64,000 bases of DNA from Paraburkholderia sp. (lineage in GTDB: Bacteria > Pseudomonadota > Gammaproteobacteria > Burkholderiales > Burkholderiaceae): contig SCRN01000032.1 in assembly GCA_004322045.1 (NCBI GenBank), positions 1-64,000 on the forward strand, written 5' to 3'. The position numbers and the translations under genes were made by a program. Shown one piece after another: positions 19,258-26,932 of this stretch (position 1 is its first letter; each line of letters starts with the position of its first letter). Below the pieces are notes generated by a model that saw only the letters and a program-made list of their open reading frames with translations, was not told the DNA's origin and made no database searches.

Positions 19258-20226
19258 TTAAGGCTTCCTGATCGGAGGCGGGCTGCGCTCGAGCAACGGC
19301 GTGTATTCGCGCTGCAGGTACGGTGCGGCCTCATCGAGCAGAAAGTGACGAAACACTTTGCAGGTGGGCGATAGCTGCTTCGAGCGCATATGAACGATCT
19401 GCCAGGTGCGTTCGATCGGCGTGCCATTCACGTCGAGCAACGCGAGTTCTGCGGTGCGCAGTTCCAATTGAAGGGTATGCAGCGAGATCAGGCTCACGCC
19501 CATGCCAGCGATGACGGCCTGCTTGATCGTCTCGTTGCTGCCGAGCGTGACGATCTTCTTCGGAATGAACAGGTGCTGCCGGAACATCTCCTCTGCCGCC
19601 ATGCGCGTGCCCGACCCCGGCTCGCGCAGCAAGAACGTATCGCCGCGCAACTCTTGCAGATCGAAACGGCGCGCGCTCGCAAGCGGATGATCGCTGGGCG
19701 CGATTACCACCTGCGGATGGCGGGCGAGCGGCTCCACGAGCGCATCCAACTCGGCGGGCGGGCGCCCCATCAACGCCAAGTCGATTGCGTTGTCCTGCAA
19801 CAGGCGCAGCAGCGATTCGCGATTGCCCACCGAGAAATGGACGTCGACTTTCGGATACTGGCGCGAATAGAGCGCGAGCAGTTTGGGGGCGAAATGCGTC
19901 GCCGAACTGACGATACCCACCGAGATCGAGCCGCTGTCCGCCAACTGCAACGACATCATCGCGTCTTCTGCATCCTTGATCTCGCCCAGGATGCGGCTGG
20001 CGTGGTGCGTCAGGCGCTCGCCGGCCTCCGTCAGCATCAGCCGCCGCGCGACGCGCTCGAAAAGCGCGAGCCCGATGGCATCTTCCAACTGACGAATCTG
20101 CATCGATATCGCGGGCTGCGTCAGATGCAATTCCTCGGCCGCGCGCGCGAAGCTCGAGTGGCGGCTCGCGACGATAAAGATCTGCAGCTGACGCAAAGTC
20201 AGCGCGCGAATGAAGTTGACGGCCAT
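19258..20226 (-). CDS. cbbR: LysR-type Calvin-cycle regulator CbbR
   Basis: A 322-residue LysR regulator. The N-terminal winged helix (LRQLQIFIVASRHSSFARAA, then LTQPAISMQIRQLEDAIG) is typical of CbbR. The effector domain with GIVSSATHFAPKLL and SGTRMAAEEMF matches the family that senses RuBP, PEP or NADPH. In most bacteria cbbR is divergent from cbbL. Here it is about 14 kb away, directly downstream of the xoxFGJ group and upstream of cbbZAY, in the same direction. It may thus be partly co-expressed with methanol oxidation. Confidence 0.92.
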   Translation of the reverse strand: MAVNFIRALTLRQLQIFIVASRHSSFARAAEELHLTQPAISMQIRQLEDAIGLALFERVARRLMLTEAGERLTHHASRILGEIKDAEDAMMSLQLADSGSISVGIVSSATHFAPKLLALYSRQYPKVDVHFSVGNRESLLRLLQDNAIDLALMGRPPAELDALVEPLARHPQVVIAPSDHPLASARRFDLQELRGDTFLLREPGSGTRMAAEEMFRQHLFIPKKIVTLGSNETIKQAVIAGMGVSLISLHTLQLELRTAELALLDVNGTPIERTWQIVHMRSKQLSPTCKVFRHFLLDEAAPYLQREYTPLLERSPPPIRKP

Positions 20227-20300
20227 GCGACTCTTCGTTGGCAGGCGAAATCGGGCGAAGCCGGGCCTCGCGCCGGCAGCACGAGTTCAGCGGCTTGCGT

Positions 20301-21128
20301 TCAGCGGCTTGCGCTCGGCGCTGCGGTTGGCGTGGCGGCGGGGGCCGATGCAGCTCCGCCCAGCTTGCGCACGGCAGCCTGGAACGTCAGCGTCTCGGTT
20401 CGAAGCGGATGCGCGAAATCTCCGTCTGCCCCCGGAACCTCGGTGCGGATTTGCGCAATCTGTCCCGGCAGCGCGTCCGCAATCTCGAACGTATAGCGCT
20501 TACCCGTATAACGCGCGAATCGTTGGGCGTTCGGATCATGAAGGTAGGGCTGCACGACGATACGACGGACGGCGACCGATTTGCCGCCGATGAGGCTCAT
20601 CGACGGCGTAATCTTCGGCCCCTCGGCCAGCGCCAAGCGCAGGCGCTTTTGGAAATAGCGCCGCTGCCCGCCGGTGAGCGCCGACATTTCGCTGATATCG
20701 CGCTCGAGGAAATAGAGGATGACGGGGTTGCAGGGCATGCCTTCCGTCGGCAGCGTGACTGCGCCGCTATGGTCCGACACCTGGGCGTCGCTCTTCGTAT
20801 TGCCCGCGCTGTTGACGAGCACGCGCACGACATCCGCACCGGTCGCAGCGCCGGAGGGACCGCCTTGTGCACTGCCCTGCGCTTCGCTGCCCGAGGCGAC
20901 CATCGCATAATCGAGCTCCGTTTGCGGTGCGACGCCACGCATGTGGTCGGTCGTGAAGATCAGCTGCTCGGCAGGCGTGATATTCGGCGACGGCTTCGCT
21001 GCGCCATCTGCGGAGGCCGCGGCATCGGCCGCATGCGCCGCGTGCACCGCGCCGAGCGCGAGAAGGCACACGCCGGCAAGCGCGGCAAGCCGCGACCGGC
21101 GCGGCACGGCACCGCCTCGCGCGGTCAT
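20301..21128 (-). CDS. unrecognised secreted protein of the xox operon
   Basis: A 275-residue protein with a signal peptide (LAALAGVCLLALGAVHAAHA), then a low-complexity Ala/Ser linker, a globular middle (about residues 45-245) and an Ala/Pro-rich tail. One cysteine occurs in the mature part (GMPCNPV). Its start overlaps the xoxJ stop (ATGA), so it is translationally coupled to the xox genes and probably acts with them in the periplasm. I do not recognise the family. Candidate roles are assembly or substrate/metal supply for XoxF, but nothing in the sequence proves this. A cbbR gene begins 75 bases downstream. Confidence 0.8.
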   Translation of the reverse strand: MTARGGAVPRRSRLAALAGVCLLALGAVHAAHAADAAASADGAAKPSPNITPAEQLIFTTDHMRGVAPQTELDYAMVASGSEAQGSAQGGPSGAATGADVVRVLVNSAGNTKSDAQVSDHSGAVTLPTEGMPCNPVILYFLERDISEMSALTGGQRRYFQKRLRLALAEGPKITPSMSLIGGKSVAVRRIVVQPYLHDPNAQRFARYTGKRYTFEIADALPGQIAQIRTEVPGADGDFAHPLRTETLTFQAAVRKLGGAASAPAATPTAAPSASR

Positions 21129-22036
21129 TGCGATCCGCCCGATGCTTGGCTGCCGGCCGATTCGACGGGCCTGAGCAACGGCACGTCATAGCTCGTCAGG
21201 ATGGCGTCGATTTTGTCCTGATGGCTGCCGATCCACTGATCGATCTTGTCGTGCCATGGTTTCTCGCCGTAGCGCACGCCCATCGAGATTTGATAGTCGA
21301 AGCGGATGTCCTTTTGCGGCGGAAACGGCACGATCCGCACGCTGTCGCCAGCCCGCTTCGCAAAGTAACCGGCAATCGGCCCCCAGAGAAAGGCGACGTC
21401 GATATCGCCCGCGGCAAGGTCGTGCTCGACGATCTCACCCGGATAAACGTGGGTGTCGCCCGATTGAATCTGGTACGAGTGCGCCTGGTCGATGAGACCG
21501 TGGGCCAGCAACCAATCGACGGCCGGCGTTTGCGTGAAGATTCCGAAACGCAGCTTATGAAGCACGTCGGGCGGCAGCGCAAGGAGATCGTCGGGCGTCT
21601 TGACGTTCGCAAATTCGGGCTTGTTCGGCAGCACCATCGCATAGGTGGAACGCAGATACGGATGCGTGGTGGAGGTCAGATCGTAGCCCTTGGGCACACC
21701 GACGACGAGGTCGCACTTGTAGCGCCCGTTATCGGATATTTTCTCGCGCAGCGTATGACGGACGAACCCGATGCGCTGTGGGAAATAAGTGAACTCGACC
21801 TTGTAGCCGAGATCGTGCGCCATCGCGCTCGCGATCTTGTTCTCGTAGCCTTCGCCCTTGTCGTTTGAAAGGGGCATGTTGTCCGGATCGGCGCAGACGC
21901 GAAGCACACCGTCGGCGCCGTCGTTGTTCGGCAGCGCCGGCCCATCCGCGCGCACGGCCGCGCTCGCGAGCGCCGCGCAGCAGAGCGCGGCAGCCGATAG
22001 CGCGACATGCGCGGACATTCGTTTGCTCGATCTCAT
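21125..22036 (-). CDS. xoxJ: XoxJ, methanol dehydrogenase-associated periplasmic binding protein
   Basis: A 303-residue periplasmic solute-binding-type protein. Signal peptide cleavage is expected after AAVRA. The mature part has RVCADPDNMPLSNDKGEGYE, the signature of quinoprotein-dehydrogenase-associated substrate-binding proteins (MxaJ/XoxJ). XoxJ is thought to assist activation or folding of XoxF. The start at 22036 is favoured by CGGAGGTT 6 bases upstream; in-frame starts upstream at 22069-22072 would overlap the xoxG stop. It is translationally coupled to the downstream unknown gene. Confidence 0.9.
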   Translation of the reverse strand: MRSSKRMSAHVALSAAALCCAALASAAVRADGPALPNNDGADGVLRVCADPDNMPLSNDKGEGYENKIASAMAHDLGYKVEFTYFPQRIGFVRHTLREKISDNGRYKCDLVVGVPKGYDLTSTTHPYLRSTYAMVLPNKPEFANVKTPDDLLALPPDVLHKLRFGIFTQTPAVDWLLAHGLIDQAHSYQIQSGDTHVYPGEIVEHDLAAGDIDVAFLWGPIAGYFAKRAGDSVRIVPFPPQKDIRFDYQISMGVRYGEKPWHDKIDQWIGSHQDKIDAILTSYDVPLLRPVESAGSQASGGSQ

Positions 22037-22068
22037 CGGGAACCTCCGGGTCGGTCGCGGCGCTTGCA

Positions 22069-22488
22069 TCACTGGCTATCCATCAAGGTCAGGTCGCCGG
22101 GTTGGATCTTTCCGTCGGAACGGCCCTTCAGATACGTATAGAGATCCTCCCAGTGCTTTTGCATTCTGGGACTCGAACTGAAGTCGGGCATTCCCTTGGC
22201 GAGACGGCCGCCGAAAATCGTGCGCTTGAACTCGTTTTCGTCGATGACTTTCAACGCGTCGACCAACGAGGGGCCGACGAGGCCCTGCTGCTGCGCCCCG
22301 TGGCAGCGCTCGCAATCGAGCGCGCGCCAGGTGTGCCAGCCCTCGAACGTACGCTTGTCGACCTTGTTGCCATCGACGACCTTGTACGCCACCTGCTGCG
22401 CCAGCGCCGGCTGATTCTGAGCAAAGACAACGGGCAAAGCGACGATGGCGCCGATTGTCGTCAGCAACAGGATTGAACGGCCTCTCAT
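22069..22488 (-). CDS. xoxG: XoxG, cytochrome c electron acceptor
   Basis: A 139-residue periplasmic c-type cytochrome with a signal peptide and a single haem-binding CERCH motif. A downstream Met (around KGMPDFSS) is the likely sixth ligand. It takes electrons from XoxF. The gene lies 152 bases after xoxF and 32 before xoxJ in the typical xoxF-G-J order, and the ATG has GAAGGAGACG upstream. Low similarity between XoxG proteins is common, so the identification rests on haem motif, size and order. Confidence 0.9.
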   Translation of the reverse strand: MRGRSILLLTTIGAIVALPVVFAQNQPALAQQVAYKVVDGNKVDKRTFEGWHTWRALDCERCHGAQQQGLVGPSLVDALKVIDENEFKRTIFGGRLAKGMPDFSSSPRMQKHWEDLYTYLKGRSDGKIQPGDLTLMDSQ

Positions 22489-22640
22489 ACAAACGTCTCC
22501 TTCGATATGTCGTCATAGCCCGCGACGCTCACCCCTACGAGCAGCGCGCCGCGGGCGGATACAACTCGGTTACTCGTTCGAACGTTGCGGCGGGCTCACG
22601 CACCGCTCTCGCGTCCCGCGCGCAACGCCCGTCCATGCCG

Positions 22641-24491
22641 TCAGCTCTTCTCGGGCAACGCGAACACGAACAACGTGCCGCCCAGCGCGGTGTACTTCGC
22701 GAGTTCGTGATAGCCGCCCACGGCGCCCAGGCCCTCGGTGGACTTCTTCAGCCCGGCCGCGAGACCGATACCGGCCCAACCGCCAATGCCCGAGTACACG
22801 CCCACGTACTGCTTGCCTTCGTACTCGTAGGTGAAGACGTTGCCGATGATGCCCGAGGGCGTCTTGAACTTCCAAAGCTCCTTGCCCGTCTTCAGGTCGA
22901 CCGCTTTCAAATAGCCTTCGAGCGTGCCGTAGAAGGCGATGTCGCCCGCTGTCGTCAACGCGCCCGACCACACGGAGAACTTCTCGGGCTTGGACCAGAC
23001 GATCTTGCCCTTGGCCGCATCCCACGCGATGAAGTTGCCCATCGCGTTCTCGACGGTCTTGCCCTGGTTCACGCCGCCCACGCCCGGGTCCTTCGGACCG
23101 GGGTACATCGAGAGCGTGGCGCCGACATACGGCTGACCGGCGGTGTAGTCCACTTCGAACGGCTCGTAGTCCATGCAGACATGGTTCGTCGGCACGAAAA
23201 AGAGCTTCGAGTTCGGATCGAACGACGCCGGCTGCTCATCCTTCGTCCCGAGTGCGGACGGGCAAATGTTCTTCACGTTGTGATCCGCGCCCGCCGCCTG
23301 CGTCGAATACGCCACGTTCCGAACGGGCTTGCCGCTCTTCATGTCGATGTGATCGGCCCAATTGACGGCCGGGTCGTACTTCTGCGCGACGAGGAGCTCG
23401 CCCGTCACACGATTGAGCGTATAGGCAAAGCCGTTGCGGTCGAAGTGAACGATCGCGGGCACCTGCTGCCCCTTGATCGTGAGGTCGGCCAGAATCATCT
23501 CGTTGACGCCGTCGTAGTCCCACTCATCGTGCGGCGTCATCTGATAGACCCATTTCGCCATGCCCGTGTTCAGATCGCGCGCGAAGATCGTCATCGACCA
23601 CTTGTTGTCGCCTGGCCGCTGCGTCGGGTTCCACGTTCCGGGGTTGCCCGAGCCGTAGTAGACGAGATTGAGCTTCGGGTCCCACGCATACCAACCCCAC
23701 GTGGTGCCGCCACCGAGCTTCCACTGATCGCCCTTCCAGGTTTTCACGGACGAATCTCGGCCAACGGGCATCATCTTGCCGTCGGTCCAGGTCATCGTCT
23801 TGTCTGGATCCAACAGAATCTCGTTGTCAGGCCCCGTGCTGTAGGCCGTCCACGCGGGCTTGCCGGTCTTGATGTCGTACGCGATGATGCGGCCGCGAAC
23901 GCCGAACTCGCCGCCGGAAATGCCGGTGAGGACTTTATCGCCGAAGACGTGCGGCGCGTTCGTATTCGTCTCGCCCTTCTTCGCATCGCCGTTCTTCGCG
24001 GTCCATACGACATCGCCCGTATTCGCGTTGAGCGCGACGAGCGTCGTATCGGCCTGCTGCAGGAAGATCTTCCCGTCTCCATACGCAACCCCGCGGTTGA
24101 CGGTGTCACAACACATCACCGACACCGTCTGATCGTCCTGCTGCGGCTGATACATCCACTTGAACGTCTGATCTTTCAAGCTGACCGCGATGACCTTGTT
24201 CGGGTACGGGGAGTGGATGTACATCGTGTCGCCCACGACGAGCGGCGAGCCTTCGTGACCGCGCAACACGCCCGTGGACATCGTCCAAGCCACTTGCATG
24301 TTCTTGACGTTCGAGGCGTTGATCTGCTTCAGGGGGCTATAGCGGTGATTGGCGTAATCGCCTGCCTGCGATGCCCAGTTCGCAGGGTTCTTCATCAACC
24401 GGTCGAGATCGGGATCCGCGTGTGCCGCGAGTGTCGTGAAGGCCCCTGATGCAAGCATCGCGAGCCCCAGAACCATGGTGCGTAAGTTCAT
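22641..24491 (-). CDS. xoxF: lanthanide-dependent methanol dehydrogenase XoxF
   Basis: Periplasmic PQQ-dependent methanol dehydrogenase of 616 residues. Signal peptide is cleaved after AAHA. The PQQ-stacking vicinal disulfide is CC at residues 127-128. The active-site motif HDEWDYDG places the catalytic Asp at about 325 and an extra Asp at 327. The latter position is Ala in calcium-dependent MxaF and Asp in rare-earth XoxF enzymes, so this is a lanthanide type by established criteria. Eight beta-propeller blades are represented by repeated W-motifs. It is the first gene of xoxFGJ, behind GGAGCAAT. Confidence 0.97.
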   Translation of the reverse strand: MNLRTMVLGLAMLASGAFTTLAAHADPDLDRLMKNPANWASQAGDYANHRYSPLKQINASNVKNMQVAWTMSTGVLRGHEGSPLVVGDTMYIHSPYPNKVIAVSLKDQTFKWMYQPQQDDQTVSVMCCDTVNRGVAYGDGKIFLQQADTTLVALNANTGDVVWTAKNGDAKKGETNTNAPHVFGDKVLTGISGGEFGVRGRIIAYDIKTGKPAWTAYSTGPDNEILLDPDKTMTWTDGKMMPVGRDSSVKTWKGDQWKLGGGTTWGWYAWDPKLNLVYYGSGNPGTWNPTQRPGDNKWSMTIFARDLNTGMAKWVYQMTPHDEWDYDGVNEMILADLTIKGQQVPAIVHFDRNGFAYTLNRVTGELLVAQKYDPAVNWADHIDMKSGKPVRNVAYSTQAAGADHNVKNICPSALGTKDEQPASFDPNSKLFFVPTNHVCMDYEPFEVDYTAGQPYVGATLSMYPGPKDPGVGGVNQGKTVENAMGNFIAWDAAKGKIVWSKPEKFSVWSGALTTAGDIAFYGTLEGYLKAVDLKTGKELWKFKTPSGIIGNVFTYEYEGKQYVGVYSGIGGWAGIGLAAGLKKSTEGLGAVGGYHELAKYTALGGTLFVFALPEKS

Positions 24492-24639
24492 TGCTCCTCC
24501 AGAATTTGTCTTGCTGTCTAACTCACGAACGAATGACCCACGCTACCTGATCGCATCGGGCGCGCTCTCTCGAATGCGGGTAACGAATTACGCTGTCGTC
24601 CTCTTCGGGGGTAGGCTTCATTGGCGTGAGCAGCCACAA

Positions 24640-24655
24640 CGCACATTCCATGCCG
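24640..24655 (-). promoter_or_regulatory. sigma-54-like promoter of xoxF
   Basis: Read on the minus strand the site is CGGCATGGAATGTGCG. It keeps the -24 GGCAY and -12 GC elements with correct 10-base spacing, but has weaker -12 flanks. Transcription would begin about 138 bases before the xoxF start. GG-N10-GC is common in GC-rich DNA, so confidence is limited. Confidence 0.33.
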
Positions 24656-24830
24656 GTGTGCGGTGCCGCACGCGTCATCGAAATGGGCTTGAAAGAGCGT
24701 GGCCTTTAGGCATGCGCATTTGCGGCCGAGCGTCGTTGCGAGAAACGCAGCAAAGACTCGCGCAGGACATTTCCCCGCCGCGGCGCAGCAAAGCCTGTGG
24801 CGGCCGGGCACGCCCTGCGCGAGACATACT

Positions 24831-24851
24831 GTGTCAATTCCGCGATGACAC
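24831..24851. promoter_or_regulatory. perfect dyad GTGTCA-N9-TGACAC, candidate upstream activating site
   Basis: A 21-base site with perfect 6-base arms and a 9-base spacer. It sits about 180 bases upstream of the xoxF promoter candidate and 130 bases upstream of the mtdB candidate, normal distances for an enhancer-binding sigma-54 activator. The AcoR-like activator gene lies 2 kb away. GTGTCA or TGTCAC half-sites recur near 26010 and 48830-48860. Confidence 0.48.
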
Positions 24852-24979
24852 GCCCGGCATGTTTGCGCACGGTGCAACGCGAGTGAGCGGAGCGAGCCGG
24901 CCCCTCGGTGCAAGCACGCGCCTTCGAACCGGCGAAGCCCCGTGCAATGAGCCGCGCCGCATGCGATACCCCAAGCGCC

Positions 24980-24995
24980 TGGTATAGCACCTGCT
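24980..24995 (+). promoter_or_regulatory. sigma-54-like promoter of mtdB
   Basis: TGGTATAGCACCTGCT matches the TGGCAYR-N4-TTGCW consensus with two mismatches, GG and GC being correctly spaced. Predicted transcription start is about 35 bases before the mtdB ATG. Confidence 0.42.
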
Positions 24996-25040
24996 TAGCT
25001 TCGTCCTGCACGCCAAGCCCAACGACACGAGTCAGCCGAC

Positions 25041-25967
25041 ATGCGAGAAGCCACCGAAAGGCCCTATATCCTGCACATGCTGACGACTGCGCCGCAGATA
25101 AGCCCCTTCGACGTCAACATGGCCGCCGATGCGGGCTATCAAGTCATCGTCCCTTACTGCAACGTCCAAGCGCCGATGGTCATGAGCCTCACGCAGGACG
25201 CCATCTTCTCGCGTGGGCCAAAGGGGGTCTCGCGCACGGGCATCTTCATCGGCGGGCGCGATGCGATGCTCGCGGCCGACATGCTCGAGATCGCGCGCAC
25301 GGCCATGGTGCCGCCGTTCGAGGTCTCCGTGTTCGCCGATCCGAGTGGGTCCTATACGACTGCGGCCGCCCTGGTTGCGCTCGCCGAGTGTCATTTGAAC
25401 CGCACGCATGCGATGGAGCTCGGCGGCAAACGGGTGCTGATCCTCGGCGGAACCGGCGCGGTCGGGCGCACCGCCGCGGCCATGGCGGCCTCGCTGGGCG
25501 CAGATGTCACCATCGCAAGCCACCATTCGCTCGCGCGTGCGAGACAGGTCAGCGACGAAATCAACGAGCGCCTGGCAATCATGACGACTGCGGCCAGCAC
25601 GGCGTCCGTCACGGAACTGCGAAACGCGCTCGCCGACACCGAAATACTGCTATCGACCTCCACTGCCGGCATCCAGATAGCCAGCACCGACGATCTCGCC
25701 CACGCACGACGCCTGTTGATCGCCGCCGATGTGAGCGCAGTGGCGCCGGAGGGCATTGCCGGCGTGAACGTCATGAACGACGGCAAGCCGATCGGCTCCA
25801 ATGGGGACGCCGGACCGATAGGTATCGGCGCGCTCGCGATCGGCAACGTCAAATATCAGGTGGAGCATCGCTTGTTCGTCCGGATGCGCACCGGGGGCAG
25901 CCCGCTCTATCTCGGGTACGCGCAAGCGTTCGAGGAGGCGCGCGCCGCCGCGGCCGGGCTAGGCTGA
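25041..25967 (+). CDS. mtdB: NAD(P)-dependent methylene-tetrahydromethanopterin dehydrogenase
   Basis: A 308-residue cytoplasmic enzyme oxidising methylene-H4MPT to methenyl-H4MPT. The N-terminal MtdA/MtdB domain (LHMLTTAPQISPFDVNMA) is followed by a Rossmann domain with GGTGAVGRTAAAMAASLG. The C-terminal YLGYAQAFEEAR tail is typical. MtdB-type is favoured over MtdA by overall resemblance, but cofactor preference is not proven. No other H4MPT carbon-transfer gene (fae, mch, fhc) occurs in the window, so the rest of the pathway must be elsewhere or absent. Confidence 0.88.
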   Translation: MREATERPYILHMLTTAPQISPFDVNMAADAGYQVIVPYCNVQAPMVMSLTQDAIFSRGPKGVSRTGIFIGGRDAMLAADMLEIARTAMVPPFEVSVFADPSGSYTTAAALVALAECHLNRTHAMELGGKRVLILGGTGAVGRTAAAMAASLGADVTIASHHSLARARQVSDEINERLAIMTTAASTASVTELRNALADTEILLSTSTAGIQIASTDDLAHARRLLIAADVSAVAPEGIAGVNVMNDGKPIGSNGDAGPIGIGALAIGNVKYQVEHRLFVRMRTGGSPLYLGYAQAFEEARAAAAGLG

Positions 25968-26165
25968 TGCCGCACATTGTGCGCAGGCGCGGCCGCGCGA
26001 TGGCGCACTGTGTCACCCTGCCCGATCGAGCGCACCGGCCGCTTGCGCTCGGTTGCGCGGGGCAGCGCACGCTCGGGCCGACTGGCACGAAACCTGTTAG
26101 AGGGTGAGAGGGTGCCATCGCGCATCGGTAGCCGAAGGTCCTGTGCTTTGAGCGAGGAGATCGTG

Positions 26166-26591
26166 ATGAGATTGATGCGTTGCGCCATGATGGCGCTCGG
26201 TTGCTTCGCCGCCATCTCGGCGGCCGTTTCCGCCCCGGCCTGGGCGGCAGGCGACGAGGCAGCGAGCGTCAGCGCCAATAGTCCGCCGGCCAACAACTAT
26301 CCCACGCAAGGCCGCGTGGAGTATGTGTTGAGCTGCATGGACGAGAACGGCCACGAGTTCGCGAACATCTATAAGTGCTCGTGCGTGGTGGACAAGATGG
26401 CCGCCGCGCTCAATTACGACCAGTTCGTGGACGAGTCGACGTTCGCCCGCTACGCGTCGCTCGGCGGCGAAGGCGGCGCGGAGTTCCGGACCGATCATGC
26501 GCGTGCGCGCGGCAAAGACTTCCGAGCGCTTCAGGCGAAGGCGTACCGGGCCTGCGGACTGGGCACACAGGCCATGACGGCCGCCAAGTAA
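26166..26591 (+). CDS. small secreted cysteine-containing protein, unrecognised
   Basis: A 141-residue product with a signal peptide (cleavage after PAWA) and a mature part containing four cysteines: LSCMD, the CSC pair in YKCSCVVDKM, and ACGLG near the end. The CxC pair could hold a metal or a disulfide. It starts at 26166 behind GAGGAGATC and lies 198 bases after mtdB. I do not recognise a named family. Its position between mtdB and the methanol-locus activator suggests a periplasmic role in C1 metabolism, inferred only from context. Confidence 0.72.
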   Translation: MRLMRCAMMALGCFAAISAAVSAPAWAAGDEAASVSANSPPANNYPTQGRVEYVLSCMDENGHEFANIYKCSCVVDKMAAALNYDQFVDESTFARYASLGGEGGAEFRTDHARARGKDFRALQAKAYRACGLGTQAMTAAK

Positions 26592-26932
26592 CGGGGCTCG
26601 CCATCCTGTGGCCGCCGCGGCGCACGGCCGGCCAATCGATCGTCACTTTCATCTAACGGATGCGCTCCGCCTGCCAGACGTCAGGTAAGCCTAAATCACG
26701 CACTTATGCATCTACCTAATGCGACTTCTTATTGAACAGCTGCGCCATCGAGGGTAAAGTTTTCGCAGTTGGCACGGCACATCGTTAGCGATAACAATGC
26801 AGCCTGGATTCGAGCCGCCGCACACGCGGGCAGCAGAAACCGTGGTGCAAGGGGATAAACGTTAAGTACAGAGCGGTGAAACGACGCAACCGCAGTGCGG
26901 TTGCGCGAGTCGCACGCCTTGGAGACAACCCC
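26592..26932. promoter_or_regulatory. leader region of the sigma-54 activator gene
   Basis: A 341-base interval, relatively AT-rich around 26690-26770, with no supportable gene. It ends in the perfect dyad at 26885-26905. A GG-N10-GC sequence at 26776-26789 is present but weak and was not annotated as a promoter. Confidence 0.4.
26885..26905. promoter_or_regulatory. 21-base perfect dyad (arms CGCAACCGCA / TGCGGTTGCG)
   Basis: Ten-base perfect arms around one central base, 27 bases before the activator start codon. It could be an operator for autoregulation, or in RNA a hairpin just ahead of the ribosome site (GGAGACAAC) that limits translation. Confidence 0.5.

Larger units (their letters stand above)
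24492..25040. promoter_or_regulatory. xoxF-mtdB divergent regulatory region
   Basis: A 549-base non-coding interval between divergent xoxF and mtdB. It contains a perfect dyad (24831-24851) and two sequences fitting the GG-N10-GC rule of sigma-54 promoters, one per direction (24640-24655 minus, 24980-24995 plus). A 131-codon open frame on the minus strand here lacks a recognisable family and is not accepted. Confidence 0.5.

Noticed and set aside
22641-24491. Possibility that the dehydrogenase is MxaF
   Set aside because: The extra Asp in WDYDG, the XoxG/XoxJ neighbours and lack of mxaI argue for XoxF.
24806-24821. Sigma-54-like sequence GGGCACGCCCTGCGCG on the plus strand
   Set aside because: It keeps GG-N10-GC, but the dyad would then lie downstream of it and the -12 element is poor. 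The 24980 site fits mtdB better.
24518-24913. 131-codon minus-strand open frame in the xoxF-mtdB gap
   Set aside because: Odd composition (many Cys, His, Arg), no family resemblance, and it overlaps the putative promoter and dyad. Long chance frames are common in GC-rich DNA.
26083-26098. TGGCACG followed by CTGTT ahead of the small secreted protein
   Set aside because: A perfect -24 element, but the invariant -12 GC is GT, so it is not claimed as a promoter.
26776-26789. GG-N10-GC sequence ahead of the activator gene
   Set aside because: Weak flanks; such spacing occurs often by chance at this GC content.
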